Shown piece after piece: positions 56,598 through 63,405 of a stretch of DNA of 63,405 nt (positions within the stretch are counted from its first letter, which is position 1; each line of letters starts with the position of its first letter). The position numbers and the translations under genes were made by a program. The stretch covers positions 1 through 63,405 of the forward strand of contig JAHBXV010000036.1 in the NCBI GenBank assembly GCA_019636285.1, written 5' to 3'. This stretch comes from Planctomycetaceae bacterium. Lineage in GTDB: Bacteria; Planctomycetota; Planctomycetia; Planctomycetales; Planctomycetaceae. The notes under the pieces were generated by a model. The model worked only from the letters and a program-made list of their open reading frames with translations, did not search any database and had not been told where the DNA came from.

Positions 56598-57840
56598 GCA
56601 TCCGGAAGTGGTGGTGATTGGCGGCGGACCGTCGGGTTCGACGGCGGCCACGTTGATCGCACAGTCGGGACGTCGCGTCCGTCTGTTCGAACGCGACCAT
56701 TTCCCCCGGTTCCACATCGGGGAATCGCTGATTCCCGAAACGTACTGGGTCATGGAACGCCTGGGGATGCTTCCCAAGATGAAGGGGAGCCATTACGTCA
56801 AAAAGTACAGCGTGCAGTTCATCAACGAACACGGCAAGCTGTCCGCACCGTTCTATTTCGTGGAGCATAAACCACAGGACTCGTCGCAGACCTGGCAGGT
56901 GATGCGGAGCGAATTCGACCGGATGCTTCTCGATAACGCCCGCGATCATGGCGTGCAGGTGGAGGAAGGTGTCCGCGTCCTCGAGGTCGTGTTTGAAGGA
57001 TCCCGGGCGGTGGGCGTCCGGATTCAGCGGGAAGACGGAACCGAAGAGATGGTCCCGTGCCAGGTCGTGGTCGATGCCAGCGGCCAAAGCACGGTGATTC
57101 AGAGCCGGATGAATCTCCGCAAGTGGGACGCGGATCTGAAGAAGGCGGCCGTCTGGACGTACTGGGAAGGAGCCTACCGCGACGTGGGCCGCGACGAAGG
57201 GGCCACGATTGTCGCGGCGACGGCGGGGAAAAAGGGCTGGTTCTGGTATATCCCCCTGCATGACGATCTCATCAGCGTGGGCATTGTGACCGATGCCAAA
57301 CAGCTCCTGAAGAATCGTGAGAACACAGATCTCGAAGCGATTTACAACGAGCAGGTCGAATTGTGTCCCGGCGTAAAATCGCGAATTGCCGGCGCGCGGC
57401 GAGCCGGACCCTTCCGAGTTGCCAAGGAGTATAGCTATCGGGCCTCGCAGGCCGCGGGTGATGGCTGGGTACTCGTCGGGGATGCCTTTGCCTTCCTCGA
57501 TCCGCTGTATTCGTCCGGCGTGCTTCTGGCGCTGAAGTCCGGGCAACTGGCGGCTGACGCGGTCATCGACGGCTTCGCCAAGGGAGACCTGAGCGGCAGC
57601 CAACTCGGTTGCTGGGAGCCGGACTACGTGGTCGGCATGAACCGCATGCGTCGGCTGGTCCTGGAGTACTATGATGGTCTCAGCTTTGGCGCGGTGATTC
57701 GGCGGTATCCTCATTTGCAGGGTCTGATTACCGATTTGTTGATCGGCGACCTGTTCCGTCCGGAACTGGATGAAGTCTTCCGCTGCATCGACGAGTTCAA
57801 GAGATCGAACTCGGCCGAAGCGGAAATGGCGATGTCCTGA
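56584..57840 (+). CDS. FAD-dependent oxidoreductase of the halogenase/GGR-like family
   Basis: 418 residues from ATG 56584 with GGAGGAGAG upstream. The dinucleotide motif VVVIGGGPSGSTAATLIAQS binds FAD; HFPRFHIGESLIPETYWVME follows as in flavin halogenases. The halogenase-type motif GWxWxIP is present as KGWFWYIPL, and the motif FLDPLYSSGVLLALKSG near residue 300 matches the second flavin-halogenase pattern. The same features also occur in geranylgeranyl-reductase-like proteins, so halogenation is possible but not shown. Coupled to the upstream MarR gene and followed after 33 bases by DUF447. Confidence 0.85.
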   Translation: MVALEHPEVVVIGGGPSGSTAATLIAQSGRRVRLFERDHFPRFHIGESLIPETYWVMERLGMLPKMKGSHYVKKYSVQFINEHGKLSAPFYFVEHKPQDSSQTWQVMRSEFDRMLLDNARDHGVQVEEGVRVLEVVFEGSRAVGVRIQREDGTEEMVPCQVVVDASGQSTVIQSRMNLRKWDADLKKAAVWTYWEGAYRDVGRDEGATIVAATAGKKGWFWYIPLHDDLISVGIVTDAKQLLKNRENTDLEAIYNEQVELCPGVKSRIAGARRAGPFRVAKEYSYRASQAAGDGWVLVGDAFAFLDPLYSSGVLLALKSGQLAADAVIDGFAKGDLSGSQLGCWEPDYVVGMNRMRRLVLEYYDGLSFGAVIRRYPHLQGLITDLLIGDLFRPELDEVFRCIDEFKRSNSAEAEMAMS

Positions 57841-57873
57841 GGGCCTGCTGGGCAGCCGATCGGAAGGACATCC

Positions 57874-58440
57874 ATGATTCTCGAGGGGCTCGCGACGACG
57901 CTCAATCGCGATGGCGGATGGAATATTTCCGCCATGGGGCCGCTCTGGGATCGTGAGATGCGAACTCTGGTCCTGCGTCCATTTCCTGGCTCGGTCACGT
58001 ATGACAATCTCGGTCGCGAACGCCAGGGCGTCTGGCATGTGACCGACGACAGCCGACTGCTCGTCCGGGCGGCCCTGAACCTGTGGGACGGTCCGCTACC
58101 GGAACTGACCGAGACGAGTCCCGGTGGCTGCTGGCGGCTGACAGACTGTTGTCGCTGGTATGCCTTCCGCGTGGAACGGGTGGACGAGAGCGGCGAACGC
58201 CCGCGATTCGAGGCGGTCGTTACTGACAGCGGGCGGGTGCGGGATTTCGTCGGCTGGAATCGCGCGCGGCATGCGGTGATCGAAGCGGCGATTCTGGCGT
58301 CGCGAATTCCGCAATTGGGGCGAGATCACGTTCTGGTGGAAATCACCCGGCTGGAATCGGCCGTCACCAAGACGGGTGATGACGCCGAATTCGAGGCCTT
58401 TGAACTGGTTCAGCGCTTCGCGGCCAACCAGCCGAAATAG
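57874..58440 (+). CDS. DUF447 family protein
   Basis: A 188-residue protein, MILEGLATTLNRDGGWNISA, with LVLRPFPGSVTYDNLGRERQ and GVWHVTDDSRLLVRAALN. This is the DUF447 pattern, a flavin-reductase-like split-barrel family found mainly in archaea and in Planctomycetota, where it accompanies methanopterin-linked C1 genes. None of those other genes are visible here. GGAAGG lies before the start. It could supply reduced flavin to the adjacent FAD enzyme, which is inference from position and fold. Confidence 0.8.
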   Translation: MILEGLATTLNRDGGWNISAMGPLWDREMRTLVLRPFPGSVTYDNLGRERQGVWHVTDDSRLLVRAALNLWDGPLPELTETSPGGCWRLTDCCRWYAFRVERVDESGERPRFEAVVTDSGRVRDFVGWNRARHAVIEAAILASRIPQLGRDHVLVEITRLESAVTKTGDDAEFEAFELVQRFAANQPK

Positions 58441-58562
58441 CGCGATCCGGGGGCAATTGCCCGGTCGATGGCATTCGGCTCCTTTCCGCCGACGGTCAAT
58501 TGCGGCATGATGGGACGAAGCAAATATGACTTTCGTCCGCGACCGAGAAGGAGCGTTCAGCC

Positions 58563-59162
58563 ATGGTCAAGACCGCATCCACAATGCTGCCACTGGGAAC
58601 CCGACTACCGGCGTTCTCGCTTCCCAGCACGACGGGCGAAACCGTCAGTGACCAGAGCCTGAGCGGTGCTCGCGGCGTTCTCGTCATGTTTATCTGCAAT
58701 CATTGCCCCTTCGTGAAGCATCTGCGATCGGCCCTGACCGAGTTTGGCAAGGAATGCCAGGAGTTGGGGGTCGCCGTGGTTGGCGTCAGCTCCAACGACG
58801 TCACGGGATACCCGGACGACAGCCCCGAAAAAATGAGGGCCGAGGCGGAAGCGGCGGGTTATACGTTCCCCTACCTGTATGACGCCGATCAATCGGTGGC
58901 CCGCGAGTTCAAGGCGGCCTGCACGCCTGACTTTTACCTGTTTGACGGAAATCGGCAGCTCGTCTATCGCGGGCAATTTGATGCCAGCCGCCCTGGCAAC
59001 GGCAAGCCCGTGACCGGTTCCGATCTCCGGTCAGCCGTTCAGGCGATGCTGGCCGGGAAGTCGCCACTCGTCGAACAACGCCCCAGTATTGGCTGCAATA
59101 TCAAGTGGATACCTGGCCAGGAGCCGGAATACTTCACCGGGGAGCCGGCATCCGCCGAGTAG
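58563..59162 (+). CDS. Thioredoxin-fold (redoxin/AhpC-TSA-like) protein
   Basis: 199 residues from ATG 58563 (GGAG upstream). The segment LPAFSLPSTTGETVSDQSLS is followed by VLVMFICNHCPFVKHLRSAL, with the CNHCPFVKH active-site variant common in this thioredoxin subfamily, and TPDFYLFDGNRQLVYRGQFD. There is no signal peptide. It is likely a cytoplasmic thiol peroxidase or reductant; the precise role is unknown. Confidence 0.88.
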   Translation: MVKTASTMLPLGTRLPAFSLPSTTGETVSDQSLSGARGVLVMFICNHCPFVKHLRSALTEFGKECQELGVAVVGVSSNDVTGYPDDSPEKMRAEAEAAGYTFPYLYDADQSVAREFKAACTPDFYLFDGNRQLVYRGQFDASRPGNGKPVTGSDLRSAVQAMLAGKSPLVEQRPSIGCNIKWIPGQEPEYFTGEPASAE

Positions 59163-59240
59163 CGGCGCGGGCTGACACCAGTCCGTGCGGTCTCGTCACG
59201 AGACTAGCACCCTCGATGAGAAGTCCGGGAGGACGCAGTC

Positions 59241-59732
59241 ATGACGTCGTGGTACAAGCGGTTGCGAAACGTGGCGGGCATGGCGCTCATCCTGGGGGTT
59301 GCGATCGGCATCTGGCTGGCCGACTGGTTTCAGGGGCTGGGGACTGGCAAATCGGGTCCATCGAGCCTGCAAGTTTCTCTGGGGACGGATGGGGCCTCGG
59401 AACTTCCGGCACGCGAGGAAATCGGTCCCCCGACTCGCATGGTGTCAGAGAGCACGACCAAGGACGAACCAACGACCGGCGCGATCGAACTGACTGCGAT
59501 CATTGATGGTCGAGAGATCTTCCTCAAGAATTCGCTCGAAGAGTCGCCGATCTCCGCAGCCCAGCTTGCCGGCCTGGTCCGCGAAGCCGACGGAAACGAA
59601 GACGGCATTCGGCTGCGTATTTTGCGTCGGCGATCGTCCCGGGTCTCCACCGAAACCGAGCTTCAGGATGCCTTGCGTGAAGCCGGCGTTCCCGACGCGG
59701 CTGTCTTCTGGGCTCCCACACCCGTGGATTAG
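59241..59732 (+). CDS. Hypothetical membrane-anchored protein
   Basis: 163 residues with one N-terminal hydrophobic segment (NVAGMALILGVAIGIWLADW) and a low-complexity linker before a soluble part that contains AIIDGREIFLKNSLEESPIS. GGGAGG precedes the start. No family recognised. It lies 64 bases before the ATP-grasp gene and reads the same way. Confidence 0.6.
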   Translation: MTSWYKRLRNVAGMALILGVAIGIWLADWFQGLGTGKSGPSSLQVSLGTDGASELPAREEIGPPTRMVSESTTKDEPTTGAIELTAIIDGREIFLKNSLEESPISAAQLAGLVREADGNEDGIRLRILRRRSSRVSTETELQDALREAGVPDAAVFWAPTPVD

Positions 59733-59796
59733 ACGTGCCGCGTTCCAACCCCGGACGAATCGGGTCTTCACCATCACGCGGGTTGAGGCGAGACCC

Positions 59797-60957
59797 ATGT
59801 TCGGCCGCTTGACGGGACGAGAATCGGGTCAGCCCACCCTCTTCATCGGCAACTTTGACTTTGAACATCGGCTGGCCGATGACGGGTGGAATGCCCCGGC
59901 CGCCTTGATCCGTCGCAATGCAGAATTGTCCCTGGCCTGGCTGTGCGCGGCTCGATCGGGCGACTGGCTGTGGCAGCCCGATGGTTCGGCGATTGAAGTG
60001 ATTGGAGGCGAGTCGCCCGATCAGTGGTCAATCGGCCGGACGGTTCGCGACTGGCGGATGATCGAAGTCCCGGTTGTGCTCGAACCGTGGGGCTGGAGCC
60101 GCAGTTGGCACGGCGAAGCATCCTCGCGCCACGGCGTTCCCAAGCCGCCATCCTGGGAGGTTGTCCGCCTGGTAAATGGTCGGGATTATCGGGCCTTGCT
60201 TGAACAGAACCTGTTTGCAGACTCCCCCGGCACCCCGGTGATTGTCAGTGACGCCGCCGAGTTGGGCACCGTCTTTGGAGAACTGGGGACCGACCTCGGA
60301 TGGGTGGTAAAGAGTCGTTGGGGGATGTCGGGGCGGCAGCAACGGCGGGGTTGCGGGATGCCGGACGAACGGGTGCGTGCCTGGATGGTGGAACGGATTC
60401 GGCGCGAAGGGGCCGTGGTCGTGGAACCCTGGCTGCAAATTGTCGCGGAAGGGGGAGCGCAGTGGCTGCTGCCCGCTGAGGGTGAACCGGTTTGGCTGGG
60501 GCTGACGGAACTGGAAGTCGATCCTCGCGGGCAGCCTCGCGGTTGCTGGACGGCCGCCAAGCCGGGCAGCTTGTGGACCGACGACTGGCAGGCCGAGACG
60601 CGGGAGGCGACACGCCGGGTCGCGCGACGTGTTCAAGCGGATGGCTACTTTGGGCCATTAGGAATCGATGTGGCACTGACTGGCGAAGATGGCGCCGAAC
60701 TTCGCCTGCGTCCGCTGCAGGATTTGAACGCCCGGTGGACGATGGGTCGCCTCGCGCTGGAGGGAAGCCGGTGGTTGTATGAAGGGGAAGTGGGGCTGCT
60801 GTGGCTCGATGCCGCCGACCCGGTGGCGACCAATTTTGCGGGTCATCTGATTCACGAAAAGGCGTTGACGTCGTGCGGCAACAGCGAACGGCAAACCATT
60901 GTCGGGCCAAGATTTCTGGCGATTGAAAAACAGGTTTCGGCGTGCCGCCCACGGTGA
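59797..60957 (+). CDS. ATP-grasp domain protein
   Basis: 386 residues from ATG 59797 (GAGGCGAG upstream); the frame is open earlier but overlaps the preceding gene. The N-terminal half contains RPWG-like VLEPWGWSRSWH, the middle has WVVKSRWGMSGRQQRRG, a loop able to bind ATP, and the C-terminal part has YFGPLGIDVALTGEDGAELR then LQDLNARWTMGRLAL, which matches the metal-binding Asn-Ala-Arg end of ATP-grasp enzymes. The substrate is unknown. Similar planctomycete proteins are known to me only as hypothetical ATP-grasp proteins. Confidence 0.75.
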   Translation: MFGRLTGRESGQPTLFIGNFDFEHRLADDGWNAPAALIRRNAELSLAWLCAARSGDWLWQPDGSAIEVIGGESPDQWSIGRTVRDWRMIEVPVVLEPWGWSRSWHGEASSRHGVPKPPSWEVVRLVNGRDYRALLEQNLFADSPGTPVIVSDAAELGTVFGELGTDLGWVVKSRWGMSGRQQRRGCGMPDERVRAWMVERIRREGAVVVEPWLQIVAEGGAQWLLPAEGEPVWLGLTELEVDPRGQPRGCWTAAKPGSLWTDDWQAETREATRRVARRVQADGYFGPLGIDVALTGEDGAELRLRPLQDLNARWTMGRLALEGSRWLYEGEVGLLWLDAADPVATNFAGHLIHEKALTSCGNSERQTIVGPRFLAIEKQVSACRPR

Positions 60958-61110
60958 AAATTCATCAATCGCCGCTGAATTGCCCGGTTCGCCAAACCGA
61001 ACGGTCAACAGCCTTGATTTCAGGCAACCATGCCCCGATAGTGGCGGGGCAGACCGACGTCGGAACAGGGACGCTACAGAAACCAGAGCAAGGTCGGGGC
61101 TCGTCGATTC

Positions 61111-61386
61111 ATGGCCAAGAAGAAATCGAGCAATTCGCTGGCGGGAACCAAGGTGCGGGTGCGCGAAGGCGTGACGAGCCCGGAGTTTCCGGAAATTCCG
61201 CTCAGCGGCTGGACGGGGCTGGTGGTGGAAGCGCAGGGAAAGCCGCCGGCCGTGCAGGTCATCATCGAATGGGATGACGCGACCATGGCCGCGATGCCCG
61301 CCGACTACGTCAGCCGATGCGAAGCTCAACAGCTCTACTACAAGATGGCGTGCCTCAACGAGGCCGACGTCGAAGCCGCTGTTTAA
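61111..61386 (+). CDS. Hypothetical protein, SH3-like
   Basis: A 91-residue protein, MAKKKSSNSLAGTKVRVREG, rich in Val and Gly, with SGWTGLVVEAQGKPPAVQVI IEWDD, a strand-rich pattern reminiscent of small SH3-like barrels, and a helical end QQLYYKMACLNEADVEAAV. No function known. The start lacks a clear ribosome-binding site, but length and composition support it. Confidence 0.6.
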   Translation: MAKKKSSNSLAGTKVRVREGVTSPEFPEIPLSGWTGLVVEAQGKPPAVQVIIEWDDATMAAMPADYVSRCEAQQLYYKMACLNEADVEAAV

Positions 61387-61429
61387 TCGCTGCCTTCTCG
61401 TATTCGTCCGTCGCAAACGCCAACGCGAA

Positions 61430-61699
61430 TCAGTGGTGCTTCTTCGGCAGCGCAATCGCGTAGAGCATCGTGACCGAGCCGACCGACATCAGGCTGAAAG
61501 CTGCCCAGTCGGGGGGGTCGATGACGTCGCGCTTCTCGGCCGCCACGGTCTTGGCCTGGGCCAGCATGCCGCGGAGGCCCTCTTTCCGTTCGGCGTCCTT
61601 GGTCTTGAACAGGACGAGCTGATCGAACGTGAGGAGGCAGATCCCGCACAACAGAACAAACTGCCCCGTGGCGAAGAACGAAGCGCGCAACAGTCCCAT
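61430..61699 (-). CDS. Small two-span membrane protein
   Basis: 89 residues from ATG 61699 (GGAG upstream). The first span is FVLLCGICLLTFDQLVLF, then a charged middle (TKDAERKEGLRGMLAQAKTV) and a second span near the end (FSLMSVGSVTMLYAIALP). A longer frame opens to 61948, but its N-terminal part looks unlike protein. No family recognised. Confidence 0.6.
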   Translation of the reverse strand: MGLLRASFFATGQFVLLCGICLLTFDQLVLFKTKDAERKEGLRGMLAQAKTVAAEKRDVIDPPDWAAFSLMSVGSVTMLYAIALPKKHH

Positions 61700-61818
61700 G
61701 GCCGACGACTCCGGTTTCCGTGCGTAACGTGTCAAAACTTCGGAAGGACAAAGGAGCCGGCTTCCGTACGCACGCTCCGCACCCATGGCCATGCAGGCTT
61801 GGGCACTGACAAAACGTG

Positions 61819-61846
61819 GTTTCAAGCCCCTTTCAAGCCTTGAAAC
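61819..61846. repeat. Small inverted repeat
   Basis: gtttcaag (61819-61826) and cttgaaac (61839-61846) form an 8-base stem. It resembles the outer ends of the repeat at 28894-28969. The 327 bases from 61700 to 62026 otherwise hold nothing recognisable. Confidence 0.35.
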
Positions 61847-62026
61847 GCACATTTCCTCGAATCGGCCGGAGAGCCGGATAGTCGCGAATGAAACTTTGAA
61901 AGCGAGTCCACTTCGACGGTTGGATCGATCAGCTTGCCGATCGCGCAAAGTTCACCGGCAGCGGGAAAAAGGACGTCCGAGAACATTTGACGGCAGCTTC
62001 GCCAACACCTAACGTATTCGGATCAC

Positions 62027-62100
62027 GTTCCCGTAGCTCAACTGGATAGAGCGTCGGCCTCCGGAGCCGAAGGTTAGAGGTTCGAATCCTCTCGGGAATA
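62027..62100 (+). tRNA. tRNA-Arg (anticodon CCG)
   Basis: A cloverleaf with acceptor GTTCCCG paired to CGGGAAT (one G-T pair), anticodon stem TCGGC and GCCGA around CTCCGGA, and T loop GGTTCGAATCC. It lies directly before an integrase remnant, so it is the probable attachment site of an integrated element. Confidence 0.95.
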
Positions 62101-62162
62101 ATGACTTACGACGAATGATCTGGCTTGTCAGAGAAATTCGTCAGAGTTCCGTGCATGAAAAA

Positions 62163-62190
62163 CCCCTCGCCTGTGTCACCAGACGAGGGG
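62163..62190 (-). terminator. Intrinsic terminator (minus strand)
   Basis: cccctcg (62163-62169) pairs with cgagggg (62184-62190) around a 14-base loop; on the minus strand the stem is followed by TTTTT. It would stop leftward transcription coming from the element before it reaches the tRNA gene. Confidence 0.65.
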
Positions 62191-62238
62191 CTGAGAGCCT
62201 TCCTTGGCCCTGTGTGTTCCACATAGGGAGGCTCAGTC

Positions 62239-62523
62239 ATGCCGCATTTTCCGAAGCCGTTCTTCCGCAAGAGTCGGAATCTCAGGTACGTCCAGCTCGA
62301 CGGCCAGCAGCACAACCTCGGCCCTGATCGTGAAGCTGCGTTCGCGACTTATCATGAACTGATGGGGAAGCCGAGGGAGAGGCGGACGATCCGTGCCGAC
62401 TCCGTGGCGGTGCTCGTCGATTCCTTTCTGGACTTCACCCAGAAGAATCAGGCACCGGATACCCGAGAGAGTCGGTCACTGTGCGCCAGCGGGCGAGAAC
62501 CGATGGCTGAAAGTTGCGGCTAG
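62239..62523 (+). pseudogene. Remnant of a planctomycete-type tyrosine integrase
   Basis: The first 75 or so residues (MPHFPKPFFRKSRNLRYVQL, then NLGPDREAAFATYHELMGKP) match the N-terminal arm domain of site-specific integrases of this phylum. After NQAPDT the sequence turns into a non-family tail ending at 62523, so the core-binding and catalytic domains are lost. AGGGAGG stands before the ATG. It lies just past tRNA-Arg in the orientation expected of an integrated element. Confidence 0.75.
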
Positions 62524-62584
62524 TACGCTTCAAGGCTCGCCAAGAATAGCATCAAGGCTCGTCATAGCAAACACCTGGGCTTGA

Positions 62585-63124
62585 CTACTTCCCCTCCGCT
62601 TCTAGCTTATCAATTGTTTCCTGCACCCATTGGATTGCATCCTCCTCACCGGAGAATGAGGGAGGGTAGCCATCAAAAACAGCCACGGGCTGCGCACTGC
62701 CGGGAAATTCTCCTCGCGGCGGAACGGTGTAATCGTTACTTTGTCCTCTCAATGCCCGAAGTCTACTTAAGGATGTGCGTCCCTTCCCATAGTCATGACA
62801 AATGTTGTTGATGCAAGCAAGGGTGTTCTTCTCGAAGAAGATCCATTCTTGCTCGACTTCAGGAAGGAACTCGTCGCAGAACTCTTTGAATAGATTTCGA
62901 AAGTCCTCCATGCAGAGGTGAGATTCATCCATCACGCAATCTTCGTTCTGGCCGAGAAGGCGGGCAACTATTTCTCCGAGGCAGTCAAAGCCCGCACGTT
63001 TCTCTTCTTTGTTGGCCAATGTTCCATCTAAGAATGCCTTAGCTTTATGCTCCCTCGCGTACCGCTTGCAAAAGTGAGATTTGCCGCTTCCGGCCACCCC
63101 AACGATGATCGTCATTTTTGGCAT
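62585..63124 (-). CDS. P-loop NTPase of the integrated element
   Basis: 179 residues, MPKMTIIVGVAGSGKSHFCK, with Walker A GVAGSGKS at residues 9-16 and a Walker-B-like CVMDESHL. It resembles small kinases of the zeta-toxin/KTI12-like group more than AAA motors. Its composition is noticeably richer in A and T than the neighbouring chromosomal genes, which fits acquisition with the element. It lies 12 bases after the trypsin-like gene on the same strand, so the two probably work together. Function not known. Confidence 0.8.
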   Translation of the reverse strand: MPKMTIIVGVAGSGKSHFCKRYAREHKAKAFLDGTLANKEEKRAGFDCLGEIVARLLGQNEDCVMDESHLCMEDFRNLFKEFCDEFLPEVEQEWIFFEKNTLACINNICHDYGKGRTSLSRLRALRGQSNDYTVPPRGEFPGSAQPVAVFDGYPPSFSGEEDAIQWVQETIDKLEAEGK

Positions 63125-63136
63125 TTGCAGGCTTTC

Positions 63137-63405
63137 CTATTCCTCGCTCGTTTTAGGAAGCCAGAGAGTTGGATTCGCCTCTTCTGAGCGTGAGATGACA
63201 TCATTCGGATCATCAGGTGCGAGTACAGCCTGAAACTGATCCAACAGGGCATTGCCAAAAAGCTGCACAGGGCATCCGAAAATAAACCGGTTCTCGAAAC
63301 TGTGGCTCTGGATCGCGACAACCCAATAGCTCAAGCCTTCGTCACTGTCATAGAATCCGAATATCGGACCTCCGCTTACACCCTTCAAACTGTTCAGGCT
63401 CGGGG
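63137..63405 (-). CDS. C-terminal part of a trypsin-like peptidase (runs off the window)
   Basis: The frame is open to the window edge and contains SLKGVSGGPIFGFYDSDE, whose GVSGGP matches the catalytic-serine motif (GxSGGP) of trypsin-like serine peptidases, followed by LSYWVVAIQSHSFENRFIFG. About 88 residues are visible; the His and Asp parts would lie further right. It precedes the P-loop NTPase gene in reading order. Peptidase and ATPase pairs are common in bacterial defence modules, but no more can be said from this fragment. Confidence 0.65.
   Translation of the reverse strand, partial: PSLNSLKGVSGGPIFGFYDSDEGLSYWVVAIQSHSFENRFIFGCPVQLFGNALLDQFQAVLAPDDPNDVISRSEEANPTLWLPKTSEE

Noticed and set aside
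56455-58038. A 527-residue minus-strand frame over the MarR and FAD genes
   Set aside because: Antisense shadow; the plus-strand genes have family matches, ribosome-binding sites and tight operon spacing.
62200-62523. Complete integrase
   Set aside because: Only the N-terminal arm-like part is present; no Arg-His-Arg-Tyr catalytic residues exist, so it is a remnant.

Overview
The window reads as chromosomal DNA of a Planctomycetota bacterium, probably Planctomycetaceae-like. The evidence is a paired DUF1501 / cytochrome-DUF1549-DUF1553 gene set, a second DUF1501 protein, a sigma factor with a long HTH-rich N-terminus, a DUF447 protein, a planctomycete-type integrase fragment and the overall protein character. 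The species is not identifiable by reading alone.

Layout. (1) Positions 1-16525, minus strand: the translation/transcription core in the order tRNA-Thr(TGT), tRNA-Tyr, tRNA-Gly, tRNA-Thr(GGT), tuf, rpmG, tRNA-Trp, secE, nusG, rplK, rplA, rplJ, rplL, rpoB, rpoC, rpsL, rpsG (cut by the window edge). An 880-base non-coding leader lies between rplL and rpoB and holds a two-part hairpin and a good sigma-70-like promoter. (2) 16.7-21.9 kb: the HTH-extended sigma factor, a CopD-like membrane protein, a DUF1501 protein, tRNA-Thr(CGT) and two unrecognised genes. (3) 22.0-28.3 kb, plus strand: rpmF, plsX, fabD (broken by three reading-frame shifts), acpP, fabF and a ketosynthase homologue that has lost its nucleophilic Cys. 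(4) 29-38 kb: a large unknown protein, a GAF-histidine kinase-receiver gene interrupted by an in-frame TAG, a frameshifted membrane protein gene, and three RluA-type pseudouridine synthases, one preceded by a promoter, folded leader and intrinsic terminator. (5) 38.3-44.1 kb: lipoprotein, holB, and the DUF1501 / DUF1553 pair. (6) 44.2-46.8 kb: carbamoyltransferase, SxtJ-like and DUF5989 genes. (7) 46.9-52.0 kb: pheS, rplT, rpmI, infC (apparently starting at ATC), fliM, proA. (8) 52.3-61.7 kb: galT with a GH57 alpha-glucanotransferase, then a MarR regulator, an FAD halogenase-like enzyme and DUF447 as a likely operon with a palindromic operator, then a redoxin, an ATP-grasp protein and small unknowns. 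(9) From 62.0 kb: tRNA-Arg(CCG) followed by an integrase remnant, a P-loop NTPase and the end of a trypsin-like peptidase, which looks like the edge of an integrated element.

The most unusual items are the Cys-less ketosynthase beside fabF, the carbamoyltransferase/SxtJ/DUF5989 module, the sigma factor with three HTH-like segments, the regulated FAD-enzyme/DUF447 operon, the ATC start of infC, the candidate attenuated leader or small RNA at 36.4-36.6 kb, a palindromic dispersed repeat, and the element at the right end whose main content lies outside the window. Three otherwise well-preserved genes carry disruptions; reading alone cannot decide between real gene decay and sequence error.
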